Below the pieces are notes generated by a model. It had not been told where the DNA came from. It made no database searches and saw only the letters and a program-made list of their open reading frames with translations. Positions 17,420 to 26,654 of a stretch of DNA of 64,000 bases are shown here, piece after piece. Positions within the stretch are counted from its first letter, which is position 1; every line of letters begins with the position of its first letter. The DNA is from Promethearchaeota archaeon (GTDB taxonomy: Archaea > Asgardarchaeota > Lokiarchaeia > Helarchaeales > RDOG01). Position numbers and translations under genes: made by a program. The DNA is taken from positions 310,001-374,000 of the forward strand of contig RDOG01000002.1 in assembly GCA_011365055.1 (NCBI GenBank). Direction: 5' to 3'.

Positions 17420-18538
17420 TTGTTTACAAGAGGAAAAAAAGGTAAAAAAAATCAGCAAGATGAATTTTTTGGTGATAAATCCGGAACTGAAGAATTCAGA
17501 GCAATCATAGATAAAAATACGTCTTGTACAATTTATGATCAACCAGAAAAAACATTAATTATTCTCAAGAAAGATTTAATTGACTATAAAATATGGATTA
17601 ACAGTACGGAAGCTCCCATTAAAAATTTTATTAATACTAACTTAGAAGTGACTAATTTTGAAGATGTTATTGCTGAACGAGCAATATTAGAAAAAGAAAT
17701 ATTTCCATTAAATGAAAAAATTAGAAATATTTTAAAGGTAAGAGATTTAAGATTAAGATCTATTAGACTTTGTGTTGGAAGAGAGGATGATTATGTAACT
17801 ATTGATGAAAAAGACTTGGAATCTGTAGATGTCATCCCTACGATATCAGGTTTGAAAGCTTTTATTGATTCACATCAACGCTCAATCGTGGGTTTTTCTA
17901 TTCGAGAGTTCAATGCAAAAAAAGGAAATGTAACGTTTCTGAATTCCAGAATTGATAACCCAACTTCAGAAATTGTATCATTTAAAGTCCGAATCATATC
18001 AAGTCTTCAACAACGAGGATATTACATGCAGAAACATCATAAAGCATATGGATTACAGCTTTACATAGTCTTAAAACTCAAAAAGACAGAAGGTTTAATA
18101 TCTAATAATTTAATTGATTTTTTGAAAGATATCAATATTCCTGTTGAATCAATTTATTTAAAACGCAATTCATCCATTCAGAATTGGATTTCTCTAGAAT
18201 GTGAAATGGATGATAAAAATTTAAAAAATTATATTCAATCAAAATACGAATATTTAGCCCATAGCGATGTATCTTTAATTGCTGAATTTTGTTTAATTGA
18301 CAACAAGTTGAGTTTTGATATAGCAACTAAAATGGCAGAAATGTTGAACTCAATGAAAATGAAAAAAGCAAAAGGTGACCGTAAGGATGGTATCTTAACA
18401 ATTTTAGATCCTGAAGATATTGCTGCTGCTGGAAAGATCGCTGCTTCATATTTTGGTATAAAAGATATTATAGTACCAAAGGACTTAAATGAAAAGATAT
18501 TATTAAAAAGTGAAAAGATTTTAAATAATTACGTTTAA
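17420..18538 (+). CDS. Conserved-looking protein of unknown function
   Basis: 372 residues from a TTG start (MFTRGKKGKKNQQDEFF); the first ATG comes far later, and the reading frame is open from the TTG. The basic, low-complexity N-terminus of about 20 residues is followed by mixed alpha/beta sequence without membrane helices or Cys clusters. The end, ILDPEDIAAAGKIAASYFG then KDIIVPKDLNEKIL, looks like a compact alpha/beta module. I do not recognise a family. It is divergent from the RadB-like gene (107 bases between starts) and its stop lies five bases from the convergent Cys-rich gene. Confidence 0.7.
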   Translation: MFTRGKKGKKNQQDEFFGDKSGTEEFRAIIDKNTSCTIYDQPEKTLIILKKDLIDYKIWINSTEAPIKNFINTNLEVTNFEDVIAERAILEKEIFPLNEKIRNILKVRDLRLRSIRLCVGREDDYVTIDEKDLESVDVIPTISGLKAFIDSHQRSIVGFSIREFNAKKGNVTFLNSRIDNPTSEIVSFKVRIISSLQQRGYYMQKHHKAYGLQLYIVLKLKKTEGLISNNLIDFLKDINIPVESIYLKRNSSIQNWISLECEMDDKNLKNYIQSKYEYLAHSDVSLIAEFCLIDNKLSFDIATKMAEMLNSMKMKKAKGDRKDGILTILDPEDIAAAGKIAASYFGIKDIIVPKDLNEKILLKSEKILNNYV

Positions 18539-18542
18539 AATT

Positions 18543-18815
18543 TCATTCAGACCGCAATCTATGGTCTAATTGATATTCTGGGCATTCGAAGCTTTCCATT
18601 TTAAGTAATTTTTCTCTTTCTTTTTCTTTAAAAAACTTACATTTCATTTTCTTTCCTTTACTTATGTACCATTCACACGAATCACAAAGAATCTTATCAG
18701 CATCTCCTTCCTTAAACTTATGATCTCTGCATAGAATTCGGTCATCGCAAGCCTCACAATCAGGATGATCTTCTTGATATTGTCCAAAACATTCGTATTT
18801 GCCTTGTTCACCCAT
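18543..18815 (-). CDS. Cys-rich metal-binding small protein
   Basis: About 90 residues starting MGEQGKYECFGQYQ. The first half has the pattern CFGQY, HPDCEACDDRILCRDH, resembling a short Cys cluster seen at the ends of other archaeal proteins. A second cluster is CDSCEWYISKGKKMKCKFF, and a last Cys is in FECPEY. Eight Cys in total suggest one or two zinc sites or an Fe-S site. The ATG at 18815 is preferred over a GTG four codons upstream. Function unknown. Confidence 0.65.
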   Translation of the reverse strand: MGEQGKYECFGQYQEDHPDCEACDDRILCRDHKFKEGDADKILCDSCEWYISKGKKMKCKFFKEKEREKLLKMESFECPEYQLDHRLRSE

Positions 18816-19038
18816 AATTAAAACCACTAAAATTTGTTAATATATAATTTGATTCCTCTTTTTTAATACTTATAGTTATTCTTCGATTTTACTATAGAAT
18901 AAATTTCCTTATAATTTAGAAATTTATTATAAACGAAAAAAAATCTTAACAATATAAATAATAATAGGAACGCTAAATCATAAAATTGGTTCATTTTAAG
19001 GGCAAGAAATTTGGATCTTTTAATGAGTTTGAAATGAT

Positions 19039-20598
19039 TTACTTTGATTCTTTATCCTTTTTTTCTAAATATAACATCAATATTCTTAACGCATTTTCCA
19101 TGGCAACTCTAACATTTTTATCATTAATTCCAGTTCCAAAATCATCTCTAGGCTTTCTTTTTTTATTAATCATTGATAAATTATCCCTATCAGAATGATA
19201 ATAATAAAAATAGTCGCCAAATTTCAAAGCAACCATTGCTGAAGCTCTTAATCCACCTCTTACAACGCCAGAGCCGTCAGTACCACCTGTAATACCCGGC
19301 TGTTGTTCTACCGCATGATTTATTTTTAATTCTTTAGCAGATTCATCCAATAGATTGTATATTTTTGGATCATAATCAGTTCTAGTTGAATTTTCTCTCG
19401 TGAATATTTTAATAGTTTCAGCATCTTCGATCGTATCAAGGCAGATACAAGTACTATCAATTTTATTATACACAGCCTTGTGGCTCAGTCCAAATGCTTC
19501 TGCACCTTTGCTACCTATTTCCTCACATCCAAATAGTGCAATAACTACTTCTGTATCCTTTGGAAATTTATTAGTGTTTTTCCAATCATTTAGAATTTTA
19601 GCAATACAACAACATATTGCTACAGCAGTTAAATTATCGCAGGCACCAGGAACAGCCTTTTTATCCAACCAAAATATTAAACCATAAAAATATGGAATGC
19701 TATTTAGCAATAAAAGAACCAATGTTTTAAATAAGGAAGAATCTATGAAAAATAATCCAATTATTACGTCAATTATTAAGTAATAAAGAATTAAAGAACT
19801 CAATAAAATCGTAGTTTGTGGAGTAACTCTGGTAAATGCACCATATATTATTTTTTTCTGTTGTTCTGGGTTCAATAATTTAGCAGATACTATTGTCAGC
19901 CCGAGAATTACTGTAGCAAGTAATATAGGCAAAAAACTAAAAGTAATATTTAATAACGAAATTATAAATAAAATTTCAAAGCCAATTATACTGAATATTA
20001 ATTGAAAGACAAATATAATTAAAAAAGTGAATAATGTAGCTATTGAACCCACAAGAAAAAATGCATATCCTTCCCTAAAATATTGTAAATGGTTAAATCT
20101 TTGAGCACTATCATAATGAGCACCAATAATAACTCTCTTTTTAACTTGTTTTAAAGGTTTTATGACCCCTACAACATTTTGAGATGTCTTTGGTTTGTAC
20201 GGGAATAATTTTGGAGACCATTGCCTACAGAATAAATATTCAAACGCTACATGAACTAAATTTAATAAACAAATTCCTATTGAAATTAAGGATAAAATCA
20301 AAGATATTATTGTGTTTCTTAAAAAAAAAGGAATTATAAAGATACTAATCGATAATAAAATTAAAAAAGCTGCTCTCTTAGTCCAACTGATTAGACCCAA
20401 CTGAGGATATGTTTCAAATTTTTCGATAGTTACCGAATCACAAAAAGGTTTTAGTTTTTCTGTTAATAATATTGATGCCTCCCTTTCTTCTTTTGTACAA
20501 GATCCTCTTGGACCAATCTTTTTTAAAACATCTGCTATTAGATCATACATATAATCAGAATTTTCATCAGAATCAATTGCATAATCTTGCTCAGTCAT
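19039..20598 (-). CDS. M28-family metallopeptidase with a membrane-helix insert
   Basis: 519 residues. Zinc-peptidase motifs in order: IIGAHYDS (158-164; H161, D163), GACDNLTAVA (318-327; bridging D321), ALFGCEEIGSKGAEAF (354-369; E359/E360), CLDTIED (387-392), a GTDGSGVVRGG stretch, and YYYHSDRDN, which supplies the last His. In ordinary M28 enzymes the first His-x-Asp and the bridging Asp lie some ten to fifteen residues apart; here about 155 residues separate them, filled by roughly five membrane helices (180-310). Two more helices precede the catalytic part (78-120). It is predicted to be membrane-embedded, with its active site formed across the insert. Substrate unknown. Confidence 0.85.
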   Translation of the reverse strand: MTEQDYAIDSDENSDYMYDLIADVLKKIGPRGSCTKEEREASILLTEKLKPFCDSVTIEKFETYPQLGLISWTKRAAFLILLSISIFIIPFFLRNTIISLILSLISIGICLLNLVHVAFEYLFCRQWSPKLFPYKPKTSQNVVGVIKPLKQVKKRVIIGAHYDSAQRFNHLQYFREGYAFFLVGSIATLFTFLIIFVFQLIFSIIGFEILFIISLLNITFSFLPILLATVILGLTIVSAKLLNPEQQKKIIYGAFTRVTPQTTILLSSLILYYLIIDVIIGLFFIDSSLFKTLVLLLLNSIPYFYGLIFWLDKKAVPGACDNLTAVAICCCIAKILNDWKNTNKFPKDTEVVIALFGCEEIGSKGAEAFGLSHKAVYNKIDSTCICLDTIEDAETIKIFTRENSTRTDYDPKIYNLLDESAKELKINHAVEQQPGITGGTDGSGVVRGGLRASAMVALKFGDYFYYYHSDRDNLSMINKKRKPRDDFGTGINDKNVRVAMENALRILMLYLEKKDKESK

Positions 20599-20832
20599 GA
20601 AGTTATGTTCCCCACAAAAACATATATTTTGTGTAAATTTATTTACACATTTATATAAATTTATTTATTTTCAATAAATGAAGTAATTTAAACTAAAATC
20701 AAATTCTTGCACGATATATAACATTTTTATAGTTATTTTTTTTAGATCTTTATTGTTGTGGATTATTGGCAAATGATAAAGTTTTTTCAATAATATTGGT
20801 TAAAAAATGATTTATTATTGGAAGTTTCAAGA

Positions 20833-21597
20833 ATGAAAGACAAGATTATGATTAAAACAGTTGATTTAACTAAAAATTTTGGTACTATCAGAGCTGTAGA
20901 TGGATTAAACTTGGAAATCCCACAAGGTAGTACTTACGGACTATTAGGTCCTAATGGAAGTGGAAAGACTACAACCGTTAGAATGTTAAATGGTATTATT
21001 AAACCTACTTCTGGAACTGCATTTATTGATGGACATGATCTTCGCGATATAATGCATATTAAATTCATTTCGGGTTTCCTGCCTGAAAGCCCAGGTGTGT
21101 ATGATAAATTATCTTGTATGGAATTTCTTGAATTTATTGGCGAATTATATTCAATTCCTAAAGATTTATTAAAAAATAGAATTTATGAATTAATCGACTT
21201 ATTTGATTTAAAAGGGAGAGAAGACGACTTGCTTGAGGGATATTCCAGGGGCATGAAACAAAAAGTTTGTTTGATGAGTGCAATTATACATGACCCGAAA
21301 ATCATTTTTTTAGACGAACCTACCTCGAATTTAGATCCTGAAGCGTCTTATATGGTTAGAGATTTAATCTTACAACTTGCTAAAAAAGCAGATAAAACAA
21401 TTTTTTTATGCACGCATCTTCTTAGACATGCTGAAGATATGTGCGATATAATTGGGATCATTAAAGCAGGGAAATTAATAGTTCAAGGAACACCGAAAGA
21501 GATAATATCAAAAATGGGTGCAAAAGATCTCGAAGGCGCTTATTTGAAAGTTATGGGACAAGTACATGATGAAGATCTATTAGAATGGAGAAAATAA
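20833..21597 (+). CDS. ABC transporter ATP-binding protein (ABC-2 exporter type)
   Basis: Energises the membrane partner encoded 14 bases downstream. Seen: Walker A GPNGSGKTT, Q-loop region SGFLPESPGVYDKLSCMEFL, signature YSRGMKQKV, Walker B IIFLDEPTSNLDP and the H-loop CTHLLRHAE. Single ATPase domain of about 254 residues. The ATG at 20833 is preferred (GGAAG nine bases upstream); a TTG at 20818 is also in frame. Relatives export drugs, peptides or lipids; substrate not predictable. Confidence 0.92.
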   Translation: MKDKIMIKTVDLTKNFGTIRAVDGLNLEIPQGSTYGLLGPNGSGKTTTVRMLNGIIKPTSGTAFIDGHDLRDIMHIKFISGFLPESPGVYDKLSCMEFLEFIGELYSIPKDLLKNRIYELIDLFDLKGREDDLLEGYSRGMKQKVCLMSAIIHDPKIIFLDEPTSNLDPEASYMVRDLILQLAKKADKTIFLCTHLLRHAEDMCDIIGIIKAGKLIVQGTPKEIISKMGAKDLEGAYLKVMGQVHDEDLLEWRK

Positions 21598-21611
21598 GAG
21601 GATAACCTATT

Positions 21612-23282
21612 ATGACGGGATGGATTACCATTGCGAAAAATGAGATCCGGAAATATACTTCGAGATTTAGAAAAAATAGATTAGCATTCTGGATAATTGT
21701 TTATTCTATCATAATTACCATATGTACATTAATTCCTTTATTAACTCACATCTTTATTGATCCCATTATTCAATCCACATTAACAATGATGGGATTTCCA
21801 GGGTTGATACCAATACCACTAGAAGTGGTTTCGTGGATTCTACCATTTATTACTCCTCTTCTTCATTTAGGATTTTTAATGATGTTTCTCATGAGCATGT
21901 TATACCCTGTTCAATATACATTACAAGATTTAAATATCGGACATTTAGAAGCAATATTAAGTGCTCCGATAAGACCTAGAGATGTCCTTTTTGGTGAATT
22001 TGCAGGCCAAATACCTATTTTTTCTATAGCTATTTCCATTGGTGCTTCTATAATTATAACTATATTAAGTCTTGTCATTCAAATGAATGCTTTTTTAATA
22101 ATTGGAATTATCATAATTATAATCCTAACTTTTTTAACAGCTACATGGTTGGGAACCATTTTAAGCGCCTATTTATCCATGAAATTTGGCTTTTCTGAAA
22201 AAGGAAAAGATAGAGCTAAAGCATTTATGATGGTATTTGGATTTATCATGGTCCTTCCAATTCTTTTACTTGAATTTATTCCCTTATATTTCCCTTGGCT
22301 TTTATTACATCCCGTATTTACAGCAATATTGCAGCTATTTCCAAGTAGCTGGGCTGCTGATACAATTTTAATCCTAATATTTTTAGGTACTCCTATAACG
22401 TATGTTGGAAGCATACCTTTTTTTAACACGTATACAATTCCATTTATGTTAATTGGGTTTTATTTTGCAATTTTTTACTTTGGTTATTTAGTAATTGATA
22501 AAATTTATACGTTTGAAGCAGAAACAAGGAGCACGACTATTACTATTGCAAAAGAAAATTTGTTTTTTGGTTTTACTAAAAAATATCTTGGTCCATTTTT
22601 TACTGTACAATTAAAAGAATTTTTTAGAAGATCTGAAAATTTAAGTAGATTAGCATATTCAGTGATTATGTCTTTAGTATTTCCTATTATTATGGTAATG
22701 CTCCCTCAAATAGGAGGAGGGATAGATATTCAGGAATATCAAACATATATGGTACCAATGATTATCACGATGACAGGTTTCATGTTTTCAATCTTCTTTG
22801 GTTTAATGATGGGTTCGTATATTATGATTCGTTCGAAAGACATGGTATGGATTTATAAAAAATCTCCAAGAGGTACTAACACTTTGGCAACTTCTTTTTT
22901 TTGGTCAATGTCATTTCTTGCAATATTTCTAGCAGTTCCTGTTTCAATAATTATCTCAGTAGTCATGCAATTTAATTTTTTTTATTGGTTATTGTTTTTT
23001 ATCTTTATAATGGTTTACACTTTTGGAGCTTTGCTGTTGGCTATAGGAATTCAATGTATAAATCCAGCTTTTAAAGAAAAGTCTGGTAAAATGTATGTAA
23101 ATACATTTATGCTTATGGGATTGTTAATGATTCCATTCTTTTTGGTGATCTTTATCGATATCGGCTTTGGAACGGGTCTATCCCCGTTTTCAATTCAAAT
23201 GTTTGCTACACCCTTAGTTTTATTAGGTTTAGGGATTCTAATATTTTACATTGGACTCCAGAAACTAGGTAATCTTGAATAA
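21612..23282 (+). CDS. ABC-2 type transporter permease
   Basis: 556 residues with about twelve hydrophobic segments in two halves, the first half ending near residue 310 (YFGYLVIDKIY) and the second beginning with FTVQLKEFFRRSENLSRLAY. The entry motif WITIAKNEIRKYTSRF and the LNIGHLEAILSAPIRPRDVLFGEF loop are typical of ABC-2 permeases that touch the ATPase. AGAGGATAA lies just before the ATG. It pairs with the ATPase at 20833 in a two-gene operon. The two-half structure suggests an internally duplicated permease working with an ATPase dimer. Confidence 0.88.
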   Translation: MTGWITIAKNEIRKYTSRFRKNRLAFWIIVYSIIITICTLIPLLTHIFIDPIIQSTLTMMGFPGLIPIPLEVVSWILPFITPLLHLGFLMMFLMSMLYPVQYTLQDLNIGHLEAILSAPIRPRDVLFGEFAGQIPIFSIAISIGASIIITILSLVIQMNAFLIIGIIIIIILTFLTATWLGTILSAYLSMKFGFSEKGKDRAKAFMMVFGFIMVLPILLLEFIPLYFPWLLLHPVFTAILQLFPSSWAADTILILIFLGTPITYVGSIPFFNTYTIPFMLIGFYFAIFYFGYLVIDKIYTFEAETRSTTITIAKENLFFGFTKKYLGPFFTVQLKEFFRRSENLSRLAYSVIMSLVFPIIMVMLPQIGGGIDIQEYQTYMVPMIITMTGFMFSIFFGLMMGSYIMIRSKDMVWIYKKSPRGTNTLATSFFWSMSFLAIFLAVPVSIIISVVMQFNFFYWLLFFIFIMVYTFGALLLAIGIQCINPAFKEKSGKMYVNTFMLMGLLMIPFFLVIFIDIGFGTGLSPFSIQMFATPLVLLGLGILIFYIGLQKLGNLE

Positions 23283-23370
23283 ATTTTAAAACCTTTTTTT
23301 TAAGAGTAAATAAGATTTAAGAAATTAAAATCAATAGTAGTTTTACTCTAAATTAAGAAGGGTTTTTTTA

Positions 23371-23739
23371 TTGTTTGAAGAAAGAAATAATAAAATAGAC
23401 AAGATTTTTCAAGCTATATTTTCGAAGAAATTCGATGAAGTGAAAGAAAAAATCAAAGATCTAAATAAGGATTATGACATTAACAATTTTAATAGTACTG
23501 AGATAACAAGTTTAACGACAATGTTTGATTTTCCAATTGAAAAGGAAATAAAAATTTGTTTTCATGAAGATTCAGTTGTTCTGTGTTATGATAGCGGATA
23601 TTTTTACCAAGGTGAAAGGATTGAAGGCGAAAGAATGTTTTTTTATAATGATATAATAAGTATGAAATATCTAAAACTTCTTTTAATTTATATTAATGCT
23701 AAAGTTGGGAATTGTTCAAGTTGTTCACCAGAATCTTGA
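23371..23739 (+). CDS. Small acidic protein, unknown
   Basis: 122 residues from TTG 23371, with AGAAGG upstream (MFEERNNKIDKIFQAIF). A charged helical N-terminal half of about 55 residues is followed by a beta-type half containing FHEDSVVLCYDSGYFYQGERIEG. The C-terminus, GNCSSCSPES, has a CSSC pair that could be redox-active or bind metal. No membrane segment and no family recognised. It stands 88 bases after the ABC permease on the same strand but has its own A/T-rich upstream region. Confidence 0.6.
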   Translation: MFEERNNKIDKIFQAIFSKKFDEVKEKIKDLNKDYDINNFNSTEITSLTTMFDFPIEKEIKICFHEDSVVLCYDSGYFYQGERIEGERMFFYNDIISMKYLKLLLIYINAKVGNCSSCSPES

Positions 23740-23844
23740 AAATAATTAATGCGTGTTTAAGAATCAAATGATATATATTTTGTAAAATCCGTTTATATCG
23801 ATTAAATAAAAATAAATATATTCATTTTTTTTAAAATCTTAGAG

Positions 23845-24108
23845 ATGTCAGCAATGAAAGAAGTAGAAAACATTATAGAAAAGATAGATACATTAAAAAA
23901 ACAGTTTGAGGAGAATAGAAATAAAATTGGCGAATTAGATAGCAAAATTCGAGAGATTGTTTCTAATTCAGATAATATGGAAATATTAGAAAATATTTCT
24001 AACAGAATAGTTCATTTAAAAAAAATTAATGAAGATATTGATGATACTATTTTGGATTTAGAAAGAAAATTAGCAATTTTAAATCGATATGAACTTGAAA
24101 ATCTCTAA
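23845..24108 (+). CDS. Short coiled-coil protein, unknown
   Basis: 87 residues, nearly all predicted helix: VENIIEKIDTLKKQFEENRN and similar heptads, ending in LERKLAILNRYELENL. The start is ATG 23845 (MSAMKEVENI), with a possible second ATG at 23854. No Cys, no membrane segment. Probably a dimerising or adaptor protein; low complexity makes homology by eye impossible. It is convergent with the metzincin-like gene, eight bases away. Confidence 0.5.
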   Translation: MSAMKEVENIIEKIDTLKKQFEENRNKIGELDSKIREIVSNSDNMEILENISNRIVHLKKINEDIDDTILDLERKLAILNRYELENL

Positions 24109-24116
24109 TTGCTTTC

Positions 24117-24653
24117 TTATTTAGAAATGGGATAACCATGTTTCCCAATTAAATGACCTATTTCGTGGGAAACTGTATGATTAAAAATATTCTTTGGAAT
24201 TCGATCCTGAAAGGTTGTAACTGCACATACTCCTGGAATTAAATAAGCAATTCCTAAGATCGGAAAAATTGAATGAACTATTCGAAGGAGAAACTGATCA
24301 CGAACTAAAATAGGTTTCTTTGTAATTAAGATGATACCAGTTTTTTTATCTTCCGTATAAGAGTCTAGATCTTTTAAAATTTTCGTGAGGATAAAAAATG
24401 AACTATTAGAAAGTTTTATTTTATTTCTTAAATTTTTATTTATCTCAACTTTTAATGAAAATTCATTTTCAATGGCTGATTTAGCCCATTCAATATATTG
24501 TTCATTATCCTCTAACGGTACTAAGATTATTTTTTCCAATTCGTCACTATATTTTAATTTAACACCTGAAACAATGTAAATTAACTGGTGTAATAAAAAT
24601 TCCGAAATATTATAAAGATTAAAATCTTCCACGAGTATTCTAGGTAAAATCAA
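24117..24653 (-). CDS. Truncated archaemetzincin-like metalloprotease (M54-like)
   Basis: 178 residues. The core resembles archaemetzincin: YTEDKKTGIILITKKPI, a LIPGVCAVTTFQDR stretch, then HTVSHEIGHLIGKHG at the very C-terminus. Family members carry HExxHxxGxxH followed by a Cys-rich zinc loop. Here the third His comes one residue early (HEIGHLIGKH) and the protein stops six residues later, so the Cys loop is missing. No continuation is visible in the bases beyond the stop. It may be a decayed copy or an inactive binding protein. Confidence 0.65.
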   Translation of the reverse strand: MILPRILVEDFNLYNISEFLLHQLIYIVSGVKLKYSDELEKIILVPLEDNEQYIEWAKSAIENEFSLKVEINKNLRNKIKLSNSSFFILTKILKDLDSYTEDKKTGIILITKKPILVRDQFLLRIVHSIFPILGIAYLIPGVCAVTTFQDRIPKNIFNHTVSHEIGHLIGKHGYPISK

Positions 24654-25114
24654 GTATTTAAATTAATAGAATATTTGATAACTATCATAAAAATATTTGA
24701 ATAGCAAATTTGCTTTTATAGAAAAATATGAAATACAATAATTTTTTCCAAATTAAAAAAAAATTTATATTATATGGATCATAGAAATAAGTTATATTTT
24801 TTATTTTGGGAGGTGTTTGTTATAAAAAAGAATGAATCAAGAGAATCTCGAAGATTTATCCGGCGTATTAATAGAAGGCAATTTACAAAGAGTAAAGCAA
24901 GAATTCATCAAAAAAATGACACGATTTCTAGATGATCTTGTTAATTTTTTTTCTGATATAAATTTTTATTAATTTTAAATAATAAAACTAAATAGTTGAT
25001 GAAATTTTTTTACCAAATTACAAATATTTTTAAGGAAAATCGCTTCCAGAACAGCTCGAAGACTTTAAAGAGGAGAAGGTAAAAAAGAGGAAAGATAAGA
25101 TGACAAATATTTTT
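24654..25114. other. A/T-rich spacer with one possible micro-gene
   Basis: 461 bases between two minus-strand genes. A strong GGGAGGTG sits at 24808-24815 on the plus strand. Reading frames follow it: a GTG at 24813 overlapping that site, and an ATG at 24832 opening a 46-codon frame. A purine-rich patch with GAGGAGAAGG is at about 25064-25073. No RNA gene is recognised. Confidence 0.4.
24832..24972 (+). CDS. Possible 46-residue micro-protein
   Basis: Starts MNQENLEDLSGVLIEGNLQR and ends NFFSDINFY. The N-terminal pattern loosely resembles the helical cap of corrinoid-protein domains (EELSxxVIEGNxxxV), but that is a weak impression. GGGAGGTG lies upstream but about 16 bases from the ATG, further than usual. 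The frame is short, so it may be chance. Confidence 0.25.
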   Translation: MNQENLEDLSGVLIEGNLQRVKQEFIKKMTRFLDDLVNFFSDINFY

Positions 25115-26632
25115 TTACTGTTTATTTTTTGCTTCAAACAATGGTATTTTTTTACCAGTCAACTTATTATATAGTCTTAATGCGCTATCAGCAGCCAATT
25201 CCCCACCTATTCCATGCGATCCAGTATCTGCAGAACATTCATAAATATTTTTGATACCAGGCAGTTCTTGAGGAGGTCTATTTTTCCCAACTTGATCAAT
25301 AGTCTGCCCAATACCAATAACATTACCAAATTTTCCAGCAAACGAATTAATATCTTGAGGAGTTGTTATTTTGGTCCAAATTATGTGATCCTCAATATTT
25401 GGAAATATATCTTTTACTGAATTCATAATAGAATCAGCCCATTTATCATAATTTAAAATTTCTTCGTTAGATGCTGGAGCTCCGCTTCCAGCAAAGATGA
25501 GTTGTTTTTCTTCAGGGGCTGATGTAGGATCCAGATTTGAAACAATTGGTAAGAAAACTGCGAAATGTTTTGGGGGAACATAATCCTTAAACTCAGGAGA
25601 TCCCCTAGCTTTTGTGATCGTGTCAAATGATACATGTTCCATAAATTCTTCATCACTCATATTTTCTGATCCTGGAATTAAATTAAGTCTTTTTGCTTCA
25701 TTTACGATTTGATCAAAAGAAAGATACATAATCATGTTCTCTTCAGTGATTTTTTTATCTAGAGCAATCTTAAGCATTAAAGTTGCTAAAGAATATTTAT
25801 ATGTCTTAATTTTCTGAATGAAATCAGGTTCAAAATGCTCTTCTCCAACTAATTTTAGAACCAGATCTTTAATTCCCACATTACTAATGATAATATCTGC
25901 TTCAATATTGCGCCCATCTTTTAATTTTACCCCTTTAGCTATATTATTTTCAATTAAAATTTTCTCTACTGGAACATCAGTATAAACTTCGCCACCATGC
26001 TCCTTTATAATATCGCAATAAGCTTTCGGAACAGCAATAGTACCACCTTGAGGAAAACCAGATGACCTATTTTTCATCAAATCTTGTTGACAATATATCC
26101 ATTCTCCAGCGGAAGTCTCTTGATCAGTGACGAAATAAAGACCACAATAATATGCCAACATGGCTCCAACTTTTGGATCGGATGTATAACTTGCTACAAA
26201 ATCGTGAATGGAAGTGTACATTAACTCTTCGATCCGATCTTGTTTCGTTTTAACAACATCATCATAAAACTTCATTAAAGGTCCGATAGATTTTTGTCCA
26301 AAGTTGAATTTTACCATATCTCTAGGTAAACTAATAAATTCACCATTATAGAAAAATTTAGGACCAGGTTTTCTTGCATATTTCCATTGAATTTTTTCAT
26401 CAGGTTCTTCACAAACTCGAAGAATCTCTCCAATAGTACCTTTTTCACAATTTGCAATTAAATGGCATCCAACATCTAAATTCCAGCCATCTTCAGTTTT
26501 ATAACTTGAAAATCTTCCTCCAATTAGTTTGTTCTTCTCAAATAATTTTACATTGAAACCTTCATGAGCTAGAAGTGCTCCTATCCCCGCACCACCAACT
26601 CCAGATCCAATTATAATAACTGATTTTGTCAT
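25115..26632 (-). CDS. Phytoene-desaturase-like FAD oxidoreductase (CrtI/COG1233 family)
   Basis: Flavoprotein amine-oxidase/CrtI superfamily, about 505 residues. The N-terminal dinucleotide fold VIIIGSGVGGAGIGALLAHE is followed by the ADP-binding FEKNKLIGGRFSSY and DVGCHLI. Near the C-terminus GIKNIYECSADTGSHGIGGE is the FAD-closing motif. ATG 26632 gives MTKSVIIIGSG and is preferred over a TTG three codons earlier. Relatives act on isoprenoids such as phytoene, or reduce geranylgeranyl lipids; the exact substrate is unknown. It lies 22 bases downstream of the DNA methyltransferase on the same strand, so they may share a transcript. Confidence 0.85.
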   Translation of the reverse strand: MTKSVIIIGSGVGGAGIGALLAHEGFNVKLFEKNKLIGGRFSSYKTEDGWNLDVGCHLIANCEKGTIGEILRVCEEPDEKIQWKYARKPGPKFFYNGEFISLPRDMVKFNFGQKSIGPLMKFYDDVVKTKQDRIEELMYTSIHDFVASYTSDPKVGAMLAYYCGLYFVTDQETSAGEWIYCQQDLMKNRSSGFPQGGTIAVPKAYCDIIKEHGGEVYTDVPVEKILIENNIAKGVKLKDGRNIEADIIISNVGIKDLVLKLVGEEHFEPDFIQKIKTYKYSLATLMLKIALDKKITEENMIMYLSFDQIVNEAKRLNLIPGSENMSDEEFMEHVSFDTITKARGSPEFKDYVPPKHFAVFLPIVSNLDPTSAPEEKQLIFAGSGAPASNEEILNYDKWADSIMNSVKDIFPNIEDHIIWTKITTPQDINSFAGKFGNVIGIGQTIDQVGKNRPPQELPGIKNIYECSADTGSHGIGGELAADSALRLYNKLTGKKIPLFEAKNKQ

Positions 26633-26654
26633 ACTTAACAATCCATTTTTTTAA

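Noticed and set aside
24813..24920. Basic micro-frame from GTG overlapping GGGAGGTG
   Set aside because: The start codon lies inside the supposed ribosome-binding site, and the 36-codon product has no recognisable feature.
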